A stretch of 64,000 bases of DNA, taken from assembly GCA_003988855.1 (NCBI GenBank), contig QYAI01000007.1:496001-560000 (forward strand), read 5' to 3'. The notes under the pieces are model-generated. The model made no database searches and was not told the origin of the DNA. It saw only the letters and a list, made by a program, of their open reading frames with translations. Shown here one piece after another: positions 23,714 to 35,700 of this stretch; position 1 is the stretch's first letter, and every line of letters starts with the position of its first letter. The stretch is from Arachnopeziza araneosa (Eukaryota > Ascomycota > Leotiomycetes > Helotiales > Arachnopezizaceae). The position numbers were made by a program, and so were the translations under genes.

Positions 23714-24658
23714 TCAATATATCTCGGAAAGGTCGCTCTTTGATAGCATGACTCTTCTGTTCCGTTCCACCACAGAAAGAATTGACATGACGGCCAGCAT
23801 CTCGAAGTCTTCGTCCAAGTCCTCCCAGGCTTCGCCTTTTAAGAATCTAAACATCCCCATCACGCGACTCGGGTTGTCTTCGAGTGACATTTGCCCTAGT
23901 CCCGCATAGACTGCGACAGTTTCGTTTGTGCCGGTTCGAACTAACTTCATCCCACCAGCTTCTCTCTCTACTTCTGCATACCTTGCCAACCGCCGAGACG
24001 TATATCTCCATTCGAACCTCTCTCGGGTTAACGTCTGTGGTAGGGTATAATTGAAGCTATACTTGTTTGGCATAAATCTGCCACCAGTGTGAACAAGCCT
24101 CTCATACCGGAAGCTTGGTCTATCGACTTCCTCTCCGGACCACGCCGATTCTGATGATGATGTGGACGATCTCGTCGATAGAGGTAAGTCGAGTCTGGAA
24201 AAGTTTGCTGCCACCGGTTTTCGGGGAGGGGGACAGAGGGTGATGTCTGTTTCCTGATTCCCAGGACAGAATTTTGCAAATGAGACTATCGTTGATGCTC
24301 TGTCGGGCCCTGAATGAAGTATCAAATCTGGGCGCCCAGCGGTTGTCGCTGATTGATGCTTGTTTTGCACTGTTACACAGAAGAGAAGCGGCGGAGTAGG
24401 CAAGTCTTTTCTCTCGCTTGCTGAAGGAGCGGGTGCAGAGGGACTTATGGTAACATCTCCTCTTGACCTGAAGAACGTGATATCGTTGGGAAATTGGGGG
24501 TATGAGGGCACAGTTCGTGACTGAAAGAGATGGAATATCTGTGGTGATTCTAACTTGGCTTGAGGGCTGGCATTGAGGGAGAGGCCATCATCAAATCCAA
24601 GAACCTGCTTCCATTTACACTTTGGATTGGGAGGCTGAACCATGGTAAGTCCTGGCAT
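23714..24658 (-). CDS. Uncharacterised fungal protein
   Basis: Single exon, 314 aa (a second in-frame ATG lies 5 codons in). The N-terminal half is Ser/Pro-rich. A more compact C-terminal half carries RPSFRYERLVHTGGRFMPNK, RERFEWRYTSRRLARYAEVE, GTNETVAVYAGLG and a final helical segment EDLDEDFEMLAVMSILSVVE. Trp/Tyr-rich beta-like strands followed by one C-terminal helix suggest a folded domain, but I recognise no family. Codon use and the absence of stops over 945 bp support a real gene. Confidence 0.65.
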   Translation of the reverse strand: MPGLTMVQPPNPKCKWKQVLGFDDGLSLNASPQAKLESPQIFHLFQSRTVPSYPQFPNDITFFRSRGDVTISPSAPAPSASERKDLPTPPLLFCVTVQNKHQSATTAGRPDLILHSGPDRASTIVSFAKFCPGNQETDITLCPPPRKPVAANFSRLDLPLSTRSSTSSSESAWSGEEVDRPSFRYERLVHTGGRFMPNKYSFNYTLPQTLTRERFEWRYTSRRLARYAEVEREAGGMKLVRTGTNETVAVYAGLGQMSLEDNPSRVMGMFRFLKGEAWEDLDEDFEMLAVMSILSVVERNRRVMLSKSDLSEIY

Positions 24659-26861
24659 GTTGCTGGAAGATCTGCAAGAGAGAGAAAGGTGCAGATCAGC
24701 TTCATCTTGAAGGGCTAGTATTTGAAGTAGGGCTCGTTCTTGGCATCCAGAGCAAATGTTTCAAGCATCAATGACGGCACAACGAAGAGAGCGGCTAATT
24801 ACCCTGAAACGTATGCAGAACATGCGCGAAGTTGTTGGGTGTAGACGGCGATTCTACCGGCGACGGCTGGTATAATGCACAAAATCACGAATTTTGCACT
24901 GACCTCGAGTAGAGCAGCGTGGAGTGCATCTCGCTGTTGCAGGGTGTGGGCAAGGTCGACTGCATGCAGGACCCAATCGACGACTGAAAGCTCCGTCTAA
25001 TGCGAGAAACGATTCGCTGAGTTTCAGATGACCAGGACCCAAAGTCGACAATGCAACGCGGAAGAAAACACAAGACTTGACGGTACAGAGAGACATGCAG
25101 ACATGTAGACACGCAGACATGTAGACACGCAGACATGCAGACCTGCACACTTGATTGCGGGGTAGTGCGTCGCACATCTTCCCCGCAACTCCTGCTCCGG
25201 TACATGGACATGCTGCAGGCCATCGAAGGGAGAGGGAAGAAGGGCTCTGGAAAAACACACCCCCTTCGTCCAACTCTCAAACGACCACGACTATTACCAG
25301 GACCGCTACCAATGCTCAACAACGGCGTCCCCTGATGCATCGATCATCTTGGATCCATCTTGCACAGAAGCTTCATGCGCATCGCTTCTAGACTGTCTGT
25401 TCAGCACCGGCCCAAGTAGAGCAGCGAGAGTCCTTTTAGACACGCGGCTGGGGAACTTCTCTACCATGGTGGGTTGTACAGTCTGCAAGGAGATTCAGCC
25501 GCTGCAAATAAGACGGCTGGCGCTCGAGAGAGACAAAGCACCGCGACCGACTCCATCGTGGTGGCTGGCGGTGCAGAAGAGAGGGCAAGTGTCGATGCGT
25601 ACTGGTACCATGGCCCATGGCACTCTCATTGTTCTGTTGCATTATGAAGTTGGGGGGGCCGTCAGCTCCAGAAGGTTTCGTGCGGTCGCTAGAAGTTTGG
25701 CCTAGTCCCCTTTCGTCAGCCTCCTCCCTCCGTTCGTCGACAAATCTTGGTACTATTATACTACGGAGCTATGATCGTCGATTTATCCTCCAATTCTCCG
25801 TCCCTAAGCATGAACATCGGGAATAGAACTACATGAGGAAAGACGAGCTGTCGCTCCTGCTGAAAAGCCCCCCTTCGCATTGGTGTGGACAAGAGTACTT
25901 AATACCCGAACGATCATATACTCCGAGATCGAGATAAGCTCAAGTCTCTGCGCTCTGATGAGAAAGGTATATCTCTCTTCTATAGGCACTACGTATCCAC
26001 TGGGATGGCGTGACTTTTCCGCCCGCCTAGATGCTTTCAAATCCATCTGCCATCTCTGACTCGCTGCCCACCATCGTACTATAATCGCTTCATGTATATT
26101 TCACCACATTCGGCCTCCCACTTCCCTTCCGGCGCTCCTCATCCGCGTCATACCAAACAGATCTGGTTCCATCCAACTCTATCTTCGCCCTGATCACAAC
26201 AGTCTTGCTCTTTCTCTCGGCCTCAGACTTCTGACTGTGGAGTTATAACCCATTAATCTTATATGTTGTCAAGCTATACATCGTCCACTAAGAGCTGAAG
26301 GAGAGCAAACCCCCGTATCAAATCATGGCGAAATCTATTGAAAACTTCACTGCCGAGAGGGTTTTTATGCGACCATCTCGTACCAAAAGAACGTACTAGA
26401 TAATCGAACAACTATGATCGAGTATCAGGTTGTTTGACAATATATGAATTTGATGTAACTACTCTAGCATGAAATATATAGAGTAAGGAAAACCTAGTGA
26501 GCTTTCAATATCGCCCTACTTGCATGCTCGAGCTGGAAGTCCCCAAACTCCTCTAGCCGTTATCTAACCAATTCTGGAATATTCCCCTCAAGGCCTGCAT
26601 GACTACAAGCATCCACGATGGCTCGTTACTCAAGCAAGTTCTCGTGTCCAAGTTAACAACTGGACCAAAGTATTGGAGTAAAAAGAAAAACCATCTAGTA
26701 TAAACGACATGCTCTATCATCAATCATCCAATCATCGTGGGGTTCACGCATTTTCATAAGGCCCATTCTAATTTTTATGTTCGCCGGCGCTATTAGTTTG
26801 AGCCTCTCCACGGTGGTGGGCCATAGTTTGGCTGACCGTCTGGAGGAGCAGTCATCCCCCA
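24659..26861. other. Gene-poor 2.2-kb stretch
   Basis: Several overlapping frames around 24850-25830 are open on both strands, without family resemblance or clear splice structure. An octamer repeat lies inside. The stretch from 25830 to 26861 is AT-richer and has few long frames; the end near 26800 is probably the 3' UTR of the next minus-strand gene. Confidence 0.5.
25092..25147. repeat. Octamer tandem repeat
   Basis: Seven consecutive 8-bp units, GACATGCA, GACATGTA or GACACGCA, with GACCTGCA as the last. The two middle variants alternate, giving a 16-bp higher-order period. Confidence 0.85.
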
Positions 26862-29087
26862 CTACCAACCCTGGGTACCATGGGAAGGTTGTGCAGGGAC
26901 GACTGGAGGATGCTGGCTACCGGTAGTTGGGACATACTTCTTGATATCGGGTATGTACTGAGAAAATCTATTGTTGAGATAAACTTTTGCACCTGACACA
27001 GCTGCCGCAACCCCAGTGGGATTAGCGGGAATAGTCCCAGAAGGGGGAGGTGCAAAATATGCTGGCTGTGGATGGGGACTCATGGGAGAAACAGGCCCAA
27101 ACTGAGCGGGACTGTAGGAGGCATTGTATCCTTGTCCTGCTGGTTGACTTCCTGCTATCTGAGGCGAAAAACTCTGTTGGGACGGGTTATATGAGGCTAA
27201 AGTTGCACTAGAGAAGGATGAAGAATGTCGGCTTGGCGGATTGGAATAATAGCCGCTGTCTTGCCTATCAATGGGTGGATGTTGAGGCATTGCGTCTACT
27301 AGCTGTGCATAATTTTGAGGTCGTTGTTGCAAATGGGCTTCAGATGGATTGTAGAGAGCCGGATGCTGCTGATGATAGCTAGCAGAGAGTGGTGGGGGAG
27401 CCGGATAAGAGACGGGTTGTGGGATACTATTTCGGCCTGTCCCCGAAGACGCCATGGATGGTCTTGGGGAGGGCGGAGGAGGAGGATAGGCGGAGACAGG
27501 CTGTGACGTGTTATTTGGACCTGGCCCGGAAGATGCCACAGATGGTCTTGGAGACGGCGGAGGAGGGGGATAAGAAGATACAGAGAGTTGAGGTTGATGT
27601 TGGTGTTGATATGGGTGTTGGTGTTGAGATGCGGGATATGGAGATTGAAGAACAGCAGTTGGAGGCGCCGGGCTACGAGGCGGGAGAGGAGGTGGCTGGG
27701 AAAAGTTTTGGGATTCATCGGAATAAAGTGTTGTAGTCGTATTTAGCATTGGATTTGGTGGCATGTGCTCCTGTTCCGGAATACTATTATGGCGAGTAGA
27801 AGATGCTGATTCCGAGGTTCGTTGTGGAGATGACAATTGGTTGAGAGCAGGTCCAGGTCCTTGGGCTAACATTTGCCGCTTTTCAAGTTCCATTTGCAGA
27901 ATTCTCGCTTTGAGAAGTGCGATCTCCTGTTCCATGGTAAGAACAAGCTCAGCTGAATCAGCTTCTTGCCCATGTTGGACTTCTTCATTTGCTGGTAGCT
28001 CTGCAATGAAACTACTTACCACATTAGCACGTAAATTCTAAATGGTAGAGGAACTTGCTACTGACATTTGTTCTTCGATAACTTGTGTTGTTTGCACCTT
28101 CGTTACAAGAGGAGGCACAGCTAAGTTTCGAGGTACGGATGGTCTAGAGGATAGAGGGAATGGAGTAGGGCAATTGGCAGGGTAGTGATTTCGCATGTCA
28201 GGGCCAGCTTCATCTCCGGACAGTTCAATCGCAGTGGGCTCTTCCACAATTACTGACTCTTCAAGTACTGTTTGAGTGATCATTGTCTCAATCTTCAAGG
28301 GAGCCCGGGGAACCACAGCTGGCGAGTATGCGGGAGGAGGAGAAGAGAGGCTATCTCGAGTCGATGGTGTGATTGAAGATATTTGAGATGGTGATTTATT
28401 TGAGTAAGCCGAGGGGGTCGAGACGTACTCGTATTTGTGATCTTGTGTTGGTGGTCCAGCTCGTAAAGCAGGTGGGAGATGAGAGCCGTCTGGCTTGACA
28501 GCTGGAGCTAGATCTTGAGAAGCAGAGGCAGGCTTCGGGGCACTGGTCTCCACCGACACCCCGTGCGCAGCTTGTTCTTGGATATACTGTTGTTGGAATT
28601 TCCGATATTGTACCTGTAGTCTTTCGTCCGTCTTTTTCTTGTGGTGCTCATCGTGCTTATGCTCGAGAATAACGCCTGTCGAATCAAGAGCAGCGTGACT
28701 AACAGCATACTCGACGCCATGGCCAACAGCTTCTCCAGCGATCATATCTGCACCCGGGCCTGCAAGGCCTAGTGTGACTGTCCCGAGTGTTCCAGCTATC
28801 GCCATGGGACCAAGTATATCACGTTTACGGGTTTCGTGCGTTGTACCTCGCTCCTGAAGCCCGGCTTCGATGATTTCTCTCTTCTTCCGCGCATTGTGGA
28901 TTCGTGGGGCAGATAGTCCGATGCCAAGTAGGGAAATACCCGCAGTCAGAGGCGAAAACAGGACTGAGGTTGCGGTCGAGGTTGCTCCTCCGGCCAATTG
29001 CCGCGTGTAATTGTCCCATTCTTTCTGCAGTTGCTCTGTACTTAAAGTATCGCACTTCTTTTGGTACTCTTCGTAATCGAAGGGCAT
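26862..29087 (-). CDS. Pro/Ser/Gln-rich protein with hydrophobic N-terminal region, unknown function
   Basis: Two-exon model: 29087-28066 and 28011-26862, giving 723 aa. The 54-nt intron (GTCAGT, branch GCTAAT, end GTAG) joins VIEEQ to IFIAELPANEE; only this acceptor keeps the frame. Without the intron two long frames on the same strand would lie 15 bp apart, which is unlikely for separate genes. An ATG three codons upstream (29096) is also possible. The N-terminal part has YQKKCDTLSTEQLQKEWDNY, then Gly/Ala-rich hydrophobic stretches (SVLFSPLTAGISLLGIGLSA and GPMAIAGTLGTVTLGLAGPG) that may be membrane-associated. A short coiled coil (MEQEIALLKARILQMELEKR) follows. The rest is Pro-rich with SH3-type PPPPPSPRPS runs. 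I do not recognise a named family. Confidence 0.7.
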
Positions 29088-29225
29088 TGTGAACACAGAG
29101 AGCCGAAAGAGAATGATCTGTATTCGTTACAGTCCCTAACGAAATCGGCTTCCCCCTGAAACTCACTTTGAGGGCTTCAATACTGCTCGCTTAACAGGGA
29201 TCACAAAAGCCGCCTTACAGTAACA

Positions 29226-29245
29226 TTAACTTAACTTAACTTAAC
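29226..29245. repeat. Four copies of TTAAC
   Basis: TTAAC is repeated four times in tandem in the promoter side of the preceding minus-strand gene. It is a simple microsatellite and not telomeric in sequence. Confidence 0.8.
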
Positions 29246-29510
29246 TTATTCGAACGTGGGGCTTAGTAATACGATTATGTCATTGGCGAGATAAGCGAGC
29301 GCTGGATTGTCGAGGCTGAGGTGATGCTGGACACCTCGAACCCTTCATCTAAGTTACCGTATTACTTTCACATTATAGTAGTGTCTGCTGCCACAAGTCT
29401 CGTGCAAGTCATCTCTGGTGCTCGTTCCATACCAGTGCTATCGGGCTCCGGAAATCAAGAGCGGCAACTGACCTGATCGTCCATCTGATTGAAACGGGTG
29501 CTGTACCTAG

Positions 29511-30362
29511 CTGTTCGTAAAAACTCTCTCATGTACGGCCAAGCAAATCCATCCCTTTACGCCAAATGTCGAAATCATCGATAATTCAATACTTGAGAAT
29601 ACCGACCTCATCAACACTGACGCCGAGGCTACCGAAACTCGAAGAGGTTACGTCGAGGAGTATTCCCAGCAGAAGCTCAACAATGTCCATCGACACTTAT
29701 GGTTAGCAGGTCGTGAAGGGACCATTGCTGCCCTTCACCATCAAAAGGTCCTCTGCCGGGAAGTTGTCCTCTCCGAGCGCTCCGACCTCTATCTTGTTTG
29801 GTTCGATCGTATTATCTATATTAAGCCGCTGCCTATTAGCTTTCTCAGCTACAACTTTATTGATGGTGTCATACTCCCAGACGCAAAACTTTACAGTGAT
29901 GTCCTCGGCTTTCTGTACTCTTATATGATGCTGATCCAGCACGCCTCCGAGCTCGCCTTTGCTCACGAGCTGGGCTTATTCAGCAAACAGGTTGAGTGGA
30001 ATCAATGGAAGAAGTTTCGCAATGTCTTCTTGGGCAACATATCGTCCAGAAGAATCTCAAGAATACTCATCAACAAACGCTTTGAGTACGGCGAGCTTCG
30101 TCTTGCGCGCCTAAACTATATATATAGGCTATCATCCCGTGGCTTGAAGTATTTTACTATTCATCGCGAGTACACGACTTATTTTCGAGAGTATACCGCA
30201 GCCGGGATTACACTCTTCACATTTGTAACGGTGGCGCTCACTGCAATGCAGGAAAGATTGGGACTAGCGGAGCAACCGCAAGAAGTTTGGTCGAGCTACT
30301 GCGGTTACCGAGACTCTTTTTTCCTGATTCCCCTTTGTACGGCACTGGACTTACGAAGCTAG
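29511..30362 (+). pseudogene. DUF6601-type membrane protein, damaged or with unseen first exon
   Basis: The frame is open from 29511 (after TAG at 29508) to TAG at 30360-30362. Hallmarks of the fungal DUF6601 family are visible: VHRHLWLAGREGTIAALHHQ, YLVWFDRIIYIKPLPISFL, FEYGELRLARLNYIYRLS and a membrane segment TLFTFVTVALTAMQ. There is no in-frame ATG before 29925, which lies after the conserved HLWLAG block at ~29694. The second membrane segment usual after the first is missing and the frame ends soon after it. So either an upstream exon escapes me and the C-terminus is shortened, or the gene is decaying. I favour decay. The family has no known function. Confidence 0.5.
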
Positions 30363-30543
30363 ATTTATTCCGCTCAGGTTGACCGTTGAGGCCATGGCGG
30401 AGAACATGGACATTTGATTTTCCAGAGGTCGGTTTGATATTATGATTTGCAACGAAATCCCCATACTCTGTTACGTTATAGTCCCAGGTACTAAGATGGT
30501 CTCCCCAATGCAGATTTTGCGGAGCGTGAAGTCTTTTAAAAAT

Positions 30544-32446
30544 CTACTGCTCTTCGATATCACTTTTCCCTGAGAAATCACCCCCCTCTTCGGTTATAGT
30601 CCGCACTGCAAGCTGTCGAAGAGGAAGGTCATAGACTCGATTGCAGGAAAGTAACATATCAAGCTCTTTGGGATGCTGAAAGAAATAGGCTTTGAACTCA
30701 CGCGTTCGATAGAGAAGTAATCCCGTTGCTCGCTGGTCCCTGAGTTCGGGTAGAAGTTTCCAGTAAGCAGTCCACTTGTAGATGTTATCCCTGCTCTTAC
30801 CGTAATCCATTGCGAGAATCAGTCTTTTGGCTGCAGCTTTCTCCTGTGGAGTAATCTCAGTCTTCCTGCCAGACGGCTTAGGAAGTGGGCCAATCATCTT
30901 GGCGCGCTGCTGGATTATTGGCCAGTAGTAGGTCTCTTTCCACAAGCGACGCAATTGGGTCCTTGCATCGTCAGCATTTTCTGTCTCGATGTGTTTAATT
31001 GCAGTCTCATAATCGCTCTCCTCTCTGAATTCGCCGGTGAGCTCTTCTGGTTCAGATAGAAGTCTTTGCATTTCTTTCTCTGCCATGTCTCTGGTGTCAA
31101 GACATGTAATATTCTCTGAGAAGTCTTTCTATTTCAGTGCTCGATAGGCATGTTCTGATGTTAGTCTTCGGGTATACGGTCCAATTTTGTTTCGCTCGGC
31201 TTCTCGAGATCTCTCTTGCGTTATATCAACCGCAGGCCTTTCGATGCGGCGACTGCATTTCACTAAATTTTCTGCAATGCCAGTCATAATCTTCAAATAT
31301 AGTGTGGAGTCACCTTGCATTAGTATGTCGTCCAAAACTCCCGGGACCGAAGAACCGGGTACATGACTAGTATTATCTGCGTCTTGCAGCGCAATGAAAA
31401 CGTCTGTTAACCACTGAGCCGAATCATCAAGAATTAGATGTTTGATGAAGGGAATTTGTCGATCTGTGCTTGCCAAGTCACTATTAACTTGATTAGTCTC
31501 GGAAGGCGGATAACTCGTTGGACTTGTCGACATAGATCCAGACTCAGATGATCCGTTACGAGAGCTAGACTCAGACGTCGTTGCGCTTGCGATAGGTAGT
31601 TTAAGAGGAAGGACGTCTGAGGTTTCAGAGGAGACGTTTGGTGGATGCTGAATTGCAGCCAAGACTCCTGGAGTATCGGTCCATGCTGGGAGTTCGAGAG
31701 CCTTGTCTTGGCAAGTCGACTCTGTCGCGCATATTGGCTGTTTATCGGGTACATCTGTGTCATTTGAAGGACCTGGGCCAGTGGCAGATTGTTCAAAATA
31801 CTTGTCCAAGATGGTAAGTCCATCACCATGAGTCATTGGAAATATATCTCCTACCGGCGATAGACTCACGATTTCACTGCCCTCTGTTTGAACATGTGTC
31901 GCAGACGGCGGCAGATTGGCCGCGTTCGAGAACTTGGGAGCCGTAACTGCGTTTATGTTGTTAATGCATAATCTATTCATACCAGGTTCGCTCATGGCAG
32001 ACTGACTGGGGGCAGGTGGGCTCGCAGAGGTTTCAACAGCGGTTTCGCTCGTTAAATCATTAGTGACGGGCTCCTTGAAAGCCCCATTCGTGGGCAAAGC
32101 GTCAGTGATGTTATCTGCAAGCTTTCGTTTTTTTGCTGCTCTACCAGTGCCAGTATTTGTCTGCATCTTCTTGTATGTTCTTTTTGTTGGAGCGAGTCGA
32201 CTAGATCTGCGAAGATGTTTGAATTCGACACAAATAGGGCGAGCAGGATCTCCTTCTCCCTCGATCTCGACATAGCAATTTTGAACTATTGCAACCTTAG
32301 CATGTGGATTGTGGCAAGATAAACTGAGCTTTACTCGTCTTTTCTACCAGTTCATTCAACTCGCGCAAGGTCCTACCTTTGACCTGCACAATGCGTAAAA
32401 TCTCATTGATATGCGGTGTAAGCTGTTCAATAATATCATCAGCCAT
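30544..32446 (-). CDS. Uncharacterised, probably nuclear protein divergent from the NLR gene
   Basis: Three-exon model: 32446-32335, 32285-31178 and 31090-30544, giving 588 aa. Splicing at the first intron (GTAAAG, branch TGCTAAG, end AATAG) gives NELVEKTSIQNCYVEIEGEG in frame with RLAPTKRTYKK. The second intron (31177-31091, GTATAC...CCAG with a CTAAC) removes an in-frame TAG at 31131-31129. Basic clusters (AAKKRKLADN) suggest nuclear import. The middle (~130-330) is Ser/Thr/Pro-rich. The C-terminal ~180 residues look folded and charged: LRRLWKETYYWPIIQQRA, AAAKRLILAMDYGKSRDNIY and KAYFFQHPKELDMLLSCNRV. I know no family. Its head-to-head placement with an NLR makes it a candidate partner, but that is only position. 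Confidence 0.65.
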
Positions 32447-32740
32447 GGTAGCCTGCGACACCGTCCATAATGTAGAAGTAGTACAGTAGACTGAATGGAG
32501 TTCGAGATGTCAAGCGACTCTCACTCGATCTCAAAGATCTGGCTGTCGCTTGACTTAGTTACCAATGACGCCCATGTATTACTAAGCCTCATGTTCAAAT
32601 GTCTAGACATTCGACCGTGGCGCAAAAAGAGGCTGAACGTCGTGGATGCACAACACGATGCGCTTCTCCCTCAGACCTGCCATGCGGCAGACAGTAATGC
32701 GCTATAAACCGACTCGACAAACGCAGGACGTGATACGTCA
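32447..32740. promoter_or_regulatory. Shared divergent promoter of the unknown gene and the NLR gene
   Basis: A 294-bp gap between two outward-facing start codons. No named element recognised. If the two genes act together, this is where co-regulation would be set. Confidence 0.45.
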
Positions 32741-35700
32741 ATGGCAAGCACCAAGGAGACGGTCAAACCCAGCGGCCTGAACATCTGGTCAAGCGAGGCT
32801 GCGGATGGCCCCGCGCCAGCAGTCGAGTGAGTTGGGCCTCCGAATTCCACCAAGTCAACCCCCGCTAACTTCACTTTAGCATCATCGCAGTCCAAGGTCT
32901 TGGCTCCCATGAATTCTATACATGGGTGAAGAAGGTGCCGTCCCAGAGTGCCAACAACCCCAAGAGATTTAGGGATAGGGTACAGTTTTGGAAGGGCAAG
33001 AAGCCGCAAGGCAAAGACGACAGCGAAGACGATGTTATAGCAGAGTGCATGTGGATTCAAGACTGCCTTGTGCCTATATTCGAAGATGCGCGGATCGCCA
33101 CCTATAGCTACAAATCAGACTGGAAGGATCGCGCTGTCAAGACCAGCCTGCGTGAGTGCGCCAACCTGTTTTTGAACGAATTGTCACATTACAGACAGCA
33201 GGAAAGCGTAAGCACTCTACGAACGCCTTCGACTGAACGGCCATAGTACTAAAGCATCTCTGGTGATAGGAGCGCGAGAGGCCAATTGTACTTATAGGAC
33301 ACAGTCTTGGATGCGTTGTCATCCAGCAAGTATGCTCCTCCGAGCCGCATGCGTATGTTACCTTTGTTAACGAGCATAGGCACTTGTGTCTGCTGCCTCA
33401 TCTCGACATTTTCAGGACTTGGGCCTTTCCGTAGCAGGTATCATCTTTCTCGGCGCCCCTTTCCAAGGAAGCGACGCGGCACGTTGGGGGACGTGGCTGG
33501 CGCAGGCTCTTCAACATGACTCTACTATGTTAAAGCTATTACAAAAAAACAGCCAACCTCTATTCGATGTTGCGAGAGACTTTTCGGACTGCCATATTGA
33601 GTGGGATTTTGTTTGTTTTTATGAGACTCAAGACGCCAAATACGGGCCGTTGAAGGTGCAGGTATATACGTGCTTTCCCCTGCAGGTTTCTTTATTAATT
33701 TGACTTGCAGACTGTTAGTCAGCAATCAGCTACCCAGCTCGGAAAGCGGATGATCCCCCTTGATACAGATCATTCTGGGCTTAACAAGTTTAGCGGAAAA
33801 GATGACGAAAATTTCAAGTTGGTTCTACCCGAGATTCGAAGAATGGTCGAGAAAGGACGCTCGATCATAGCTGAACTCGACAAGAGTCGTGATGGAAGTC
33901 TCCTCGAGCAAGCGGACTCCTGGATCCGCGATAAACACTACACTGAAGACAGGCTCAAGATCCAACGACTGTCGGGTGCCCAGTTGTCGATGGATCAGTG
34001 CTATATCAATCTCGCCATTGTGGAGCACCCGGGTCGCGATGCAGCCCGCTCTAAGAGAGAACTAGACAAAAAGGACACACTGTCTCATTCCTCCCCATTC
34101 TCACTCTCCGCTCGATTAAAGATCGAGAGACCGGACAAAAGTATCCAGGTCGAGCTGCCAACACTCTTCAATCCACGCAAGGGACCCGACGGCCACACGA
34201 CACAGCCAAGAAGAATTCTCATCCGGGGACGAGCCGGAGTTGGCAAGACTACTTTATGCAAAAAGATGGTCCATGATTTCAAAATCCACAAGAACCGCAA
34301 GGACCCCATATGGAACGACTTGTTCGACCGTATACTCTGGATTCCTCTACGGACCCTGAAAAGAAAGCCCGACAAAGGATACAATCTCGAGGGTCTATTT
34401 CTCCGGGACTTTTTCTCTAATACGCCAAACCGCGAGGAACTTGCCAAGGAATTCGAAAGGGCATTGGATACAACCAAGTTTAGTAGAACTCTATTCGTGC
34501 TCGATGGCCTGGATGAAGTTTCCGAGGGTTTAGATAAAGACAACGAGATGTACCAATTTCTCAAATTTCTCCTAGAGCAGCCCAACGTTATTGTTATGTC
34601 CCGGCCATCTGCAAAACTTCCTGAAAGCCTACACCTCGACCTGGAGTTAGAAACGATTGGATTCTATACAGACCAAGTAAATATTTATGTCGAAAAAGCC
34701 TTCACCGATCCCACAACGGCCAAAATCGATCCAAAGGCCAGCGAGGTTCTATCGTTTCTCCAAGATCACTCGCTCATCCAAGGACTCGTTCGGATCCCGA
34801 TTCAGTTGGATGCGCTGTGTTACACCTGGAACACAAGTTCCCTTTCTCAACCTGCACCAGAGACCATGACAGCCATATACCAAGCTATCGAGCACCGATT
34901 GTGGATAAAGGATGTCCTGTCGTTAGAGAAAACACATGGCGGGAAACTGGTGACAGAAAGCTTTATCCAAGAGGCGAGTCGGACAAAAATTGAAGGTTTC
35001 GTCAAGGACGAGGTCTCTTTTTTGGAGTGCCTTGCCTTTGGTGGACTGCACAATGATAAAATTGACTTCGGGTCAGAGTACCGAAACACAATAGCTGACC
35101 GCTTTGTGCCAAATCTCTTACTCGGCAAGGCTCTGCCATGCCTCTCCTTTCTGCGAACATCAGACGCCTCAGCAGAGGACTATCACTTCTTGCACCTGAC
35201 CTATCAAGAGTACTTTGCGGCGCGGTATTTTGTACGGCAGTGGACGTCTAACCGAGTTCTTGAATACCTGAAGCTCGAAGTTCGAGAGACTCGGCGAGGC
35301 GGTCCTGTTAACTACTCTGAATACAACGCCGTCTGCTACCTCCAGAAACACAAATACAACGTTCGCTATGACATTTTTTGGCATTTCGTGGCTGGCTTGC
35401 TTCAAGCGAAGGGCGATGATGCTCAGCTTTGTCACTTTTTCCGCACGATTGAGGAAGAGCCGCGGGACCTTCTGGGCCCTACACATCAACGGTTGGTCAT
35501 GCATTGCTTGAGCGAAGTGGAGCCGCCAAAGGAGGGGTCGACATTTGGTCCACTTCGAATAGCGCTAGAAGATCAATTATCACAGTGGCTTTTGTTTGAA
35601 TGCCAATTCACAGGAAGCTCGCAGTTGGCCCGCGACACGGAGTGTCCACAGCAGGTCCTATACAAGGCACTACAACGAGCACCTGGGCACGCAAGACCCA

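Noticed and set aside
24854..25705. Overlapping open frames of 100-150 codons on both strands
   Set aside because: Cys/Ser/Arg-rich low-complexity translations created by the octamer repeat and GC-rich DNA; no splice structure or family.
29226..29245. TTAAC repeats as an interstitial telomere
   Set aside because: The unit is TTAAC and not TTAGGG; it is a plain microsatellite.
31129..31131. In-frame TAG between two same-strand frames, suggesting readthrough or a nonsense mutation
   Set aside because: A GT-AG intron (31177-31091) with a CTAAC sequence removes the stop and keeps the frame, so ordinary splicing explains it.
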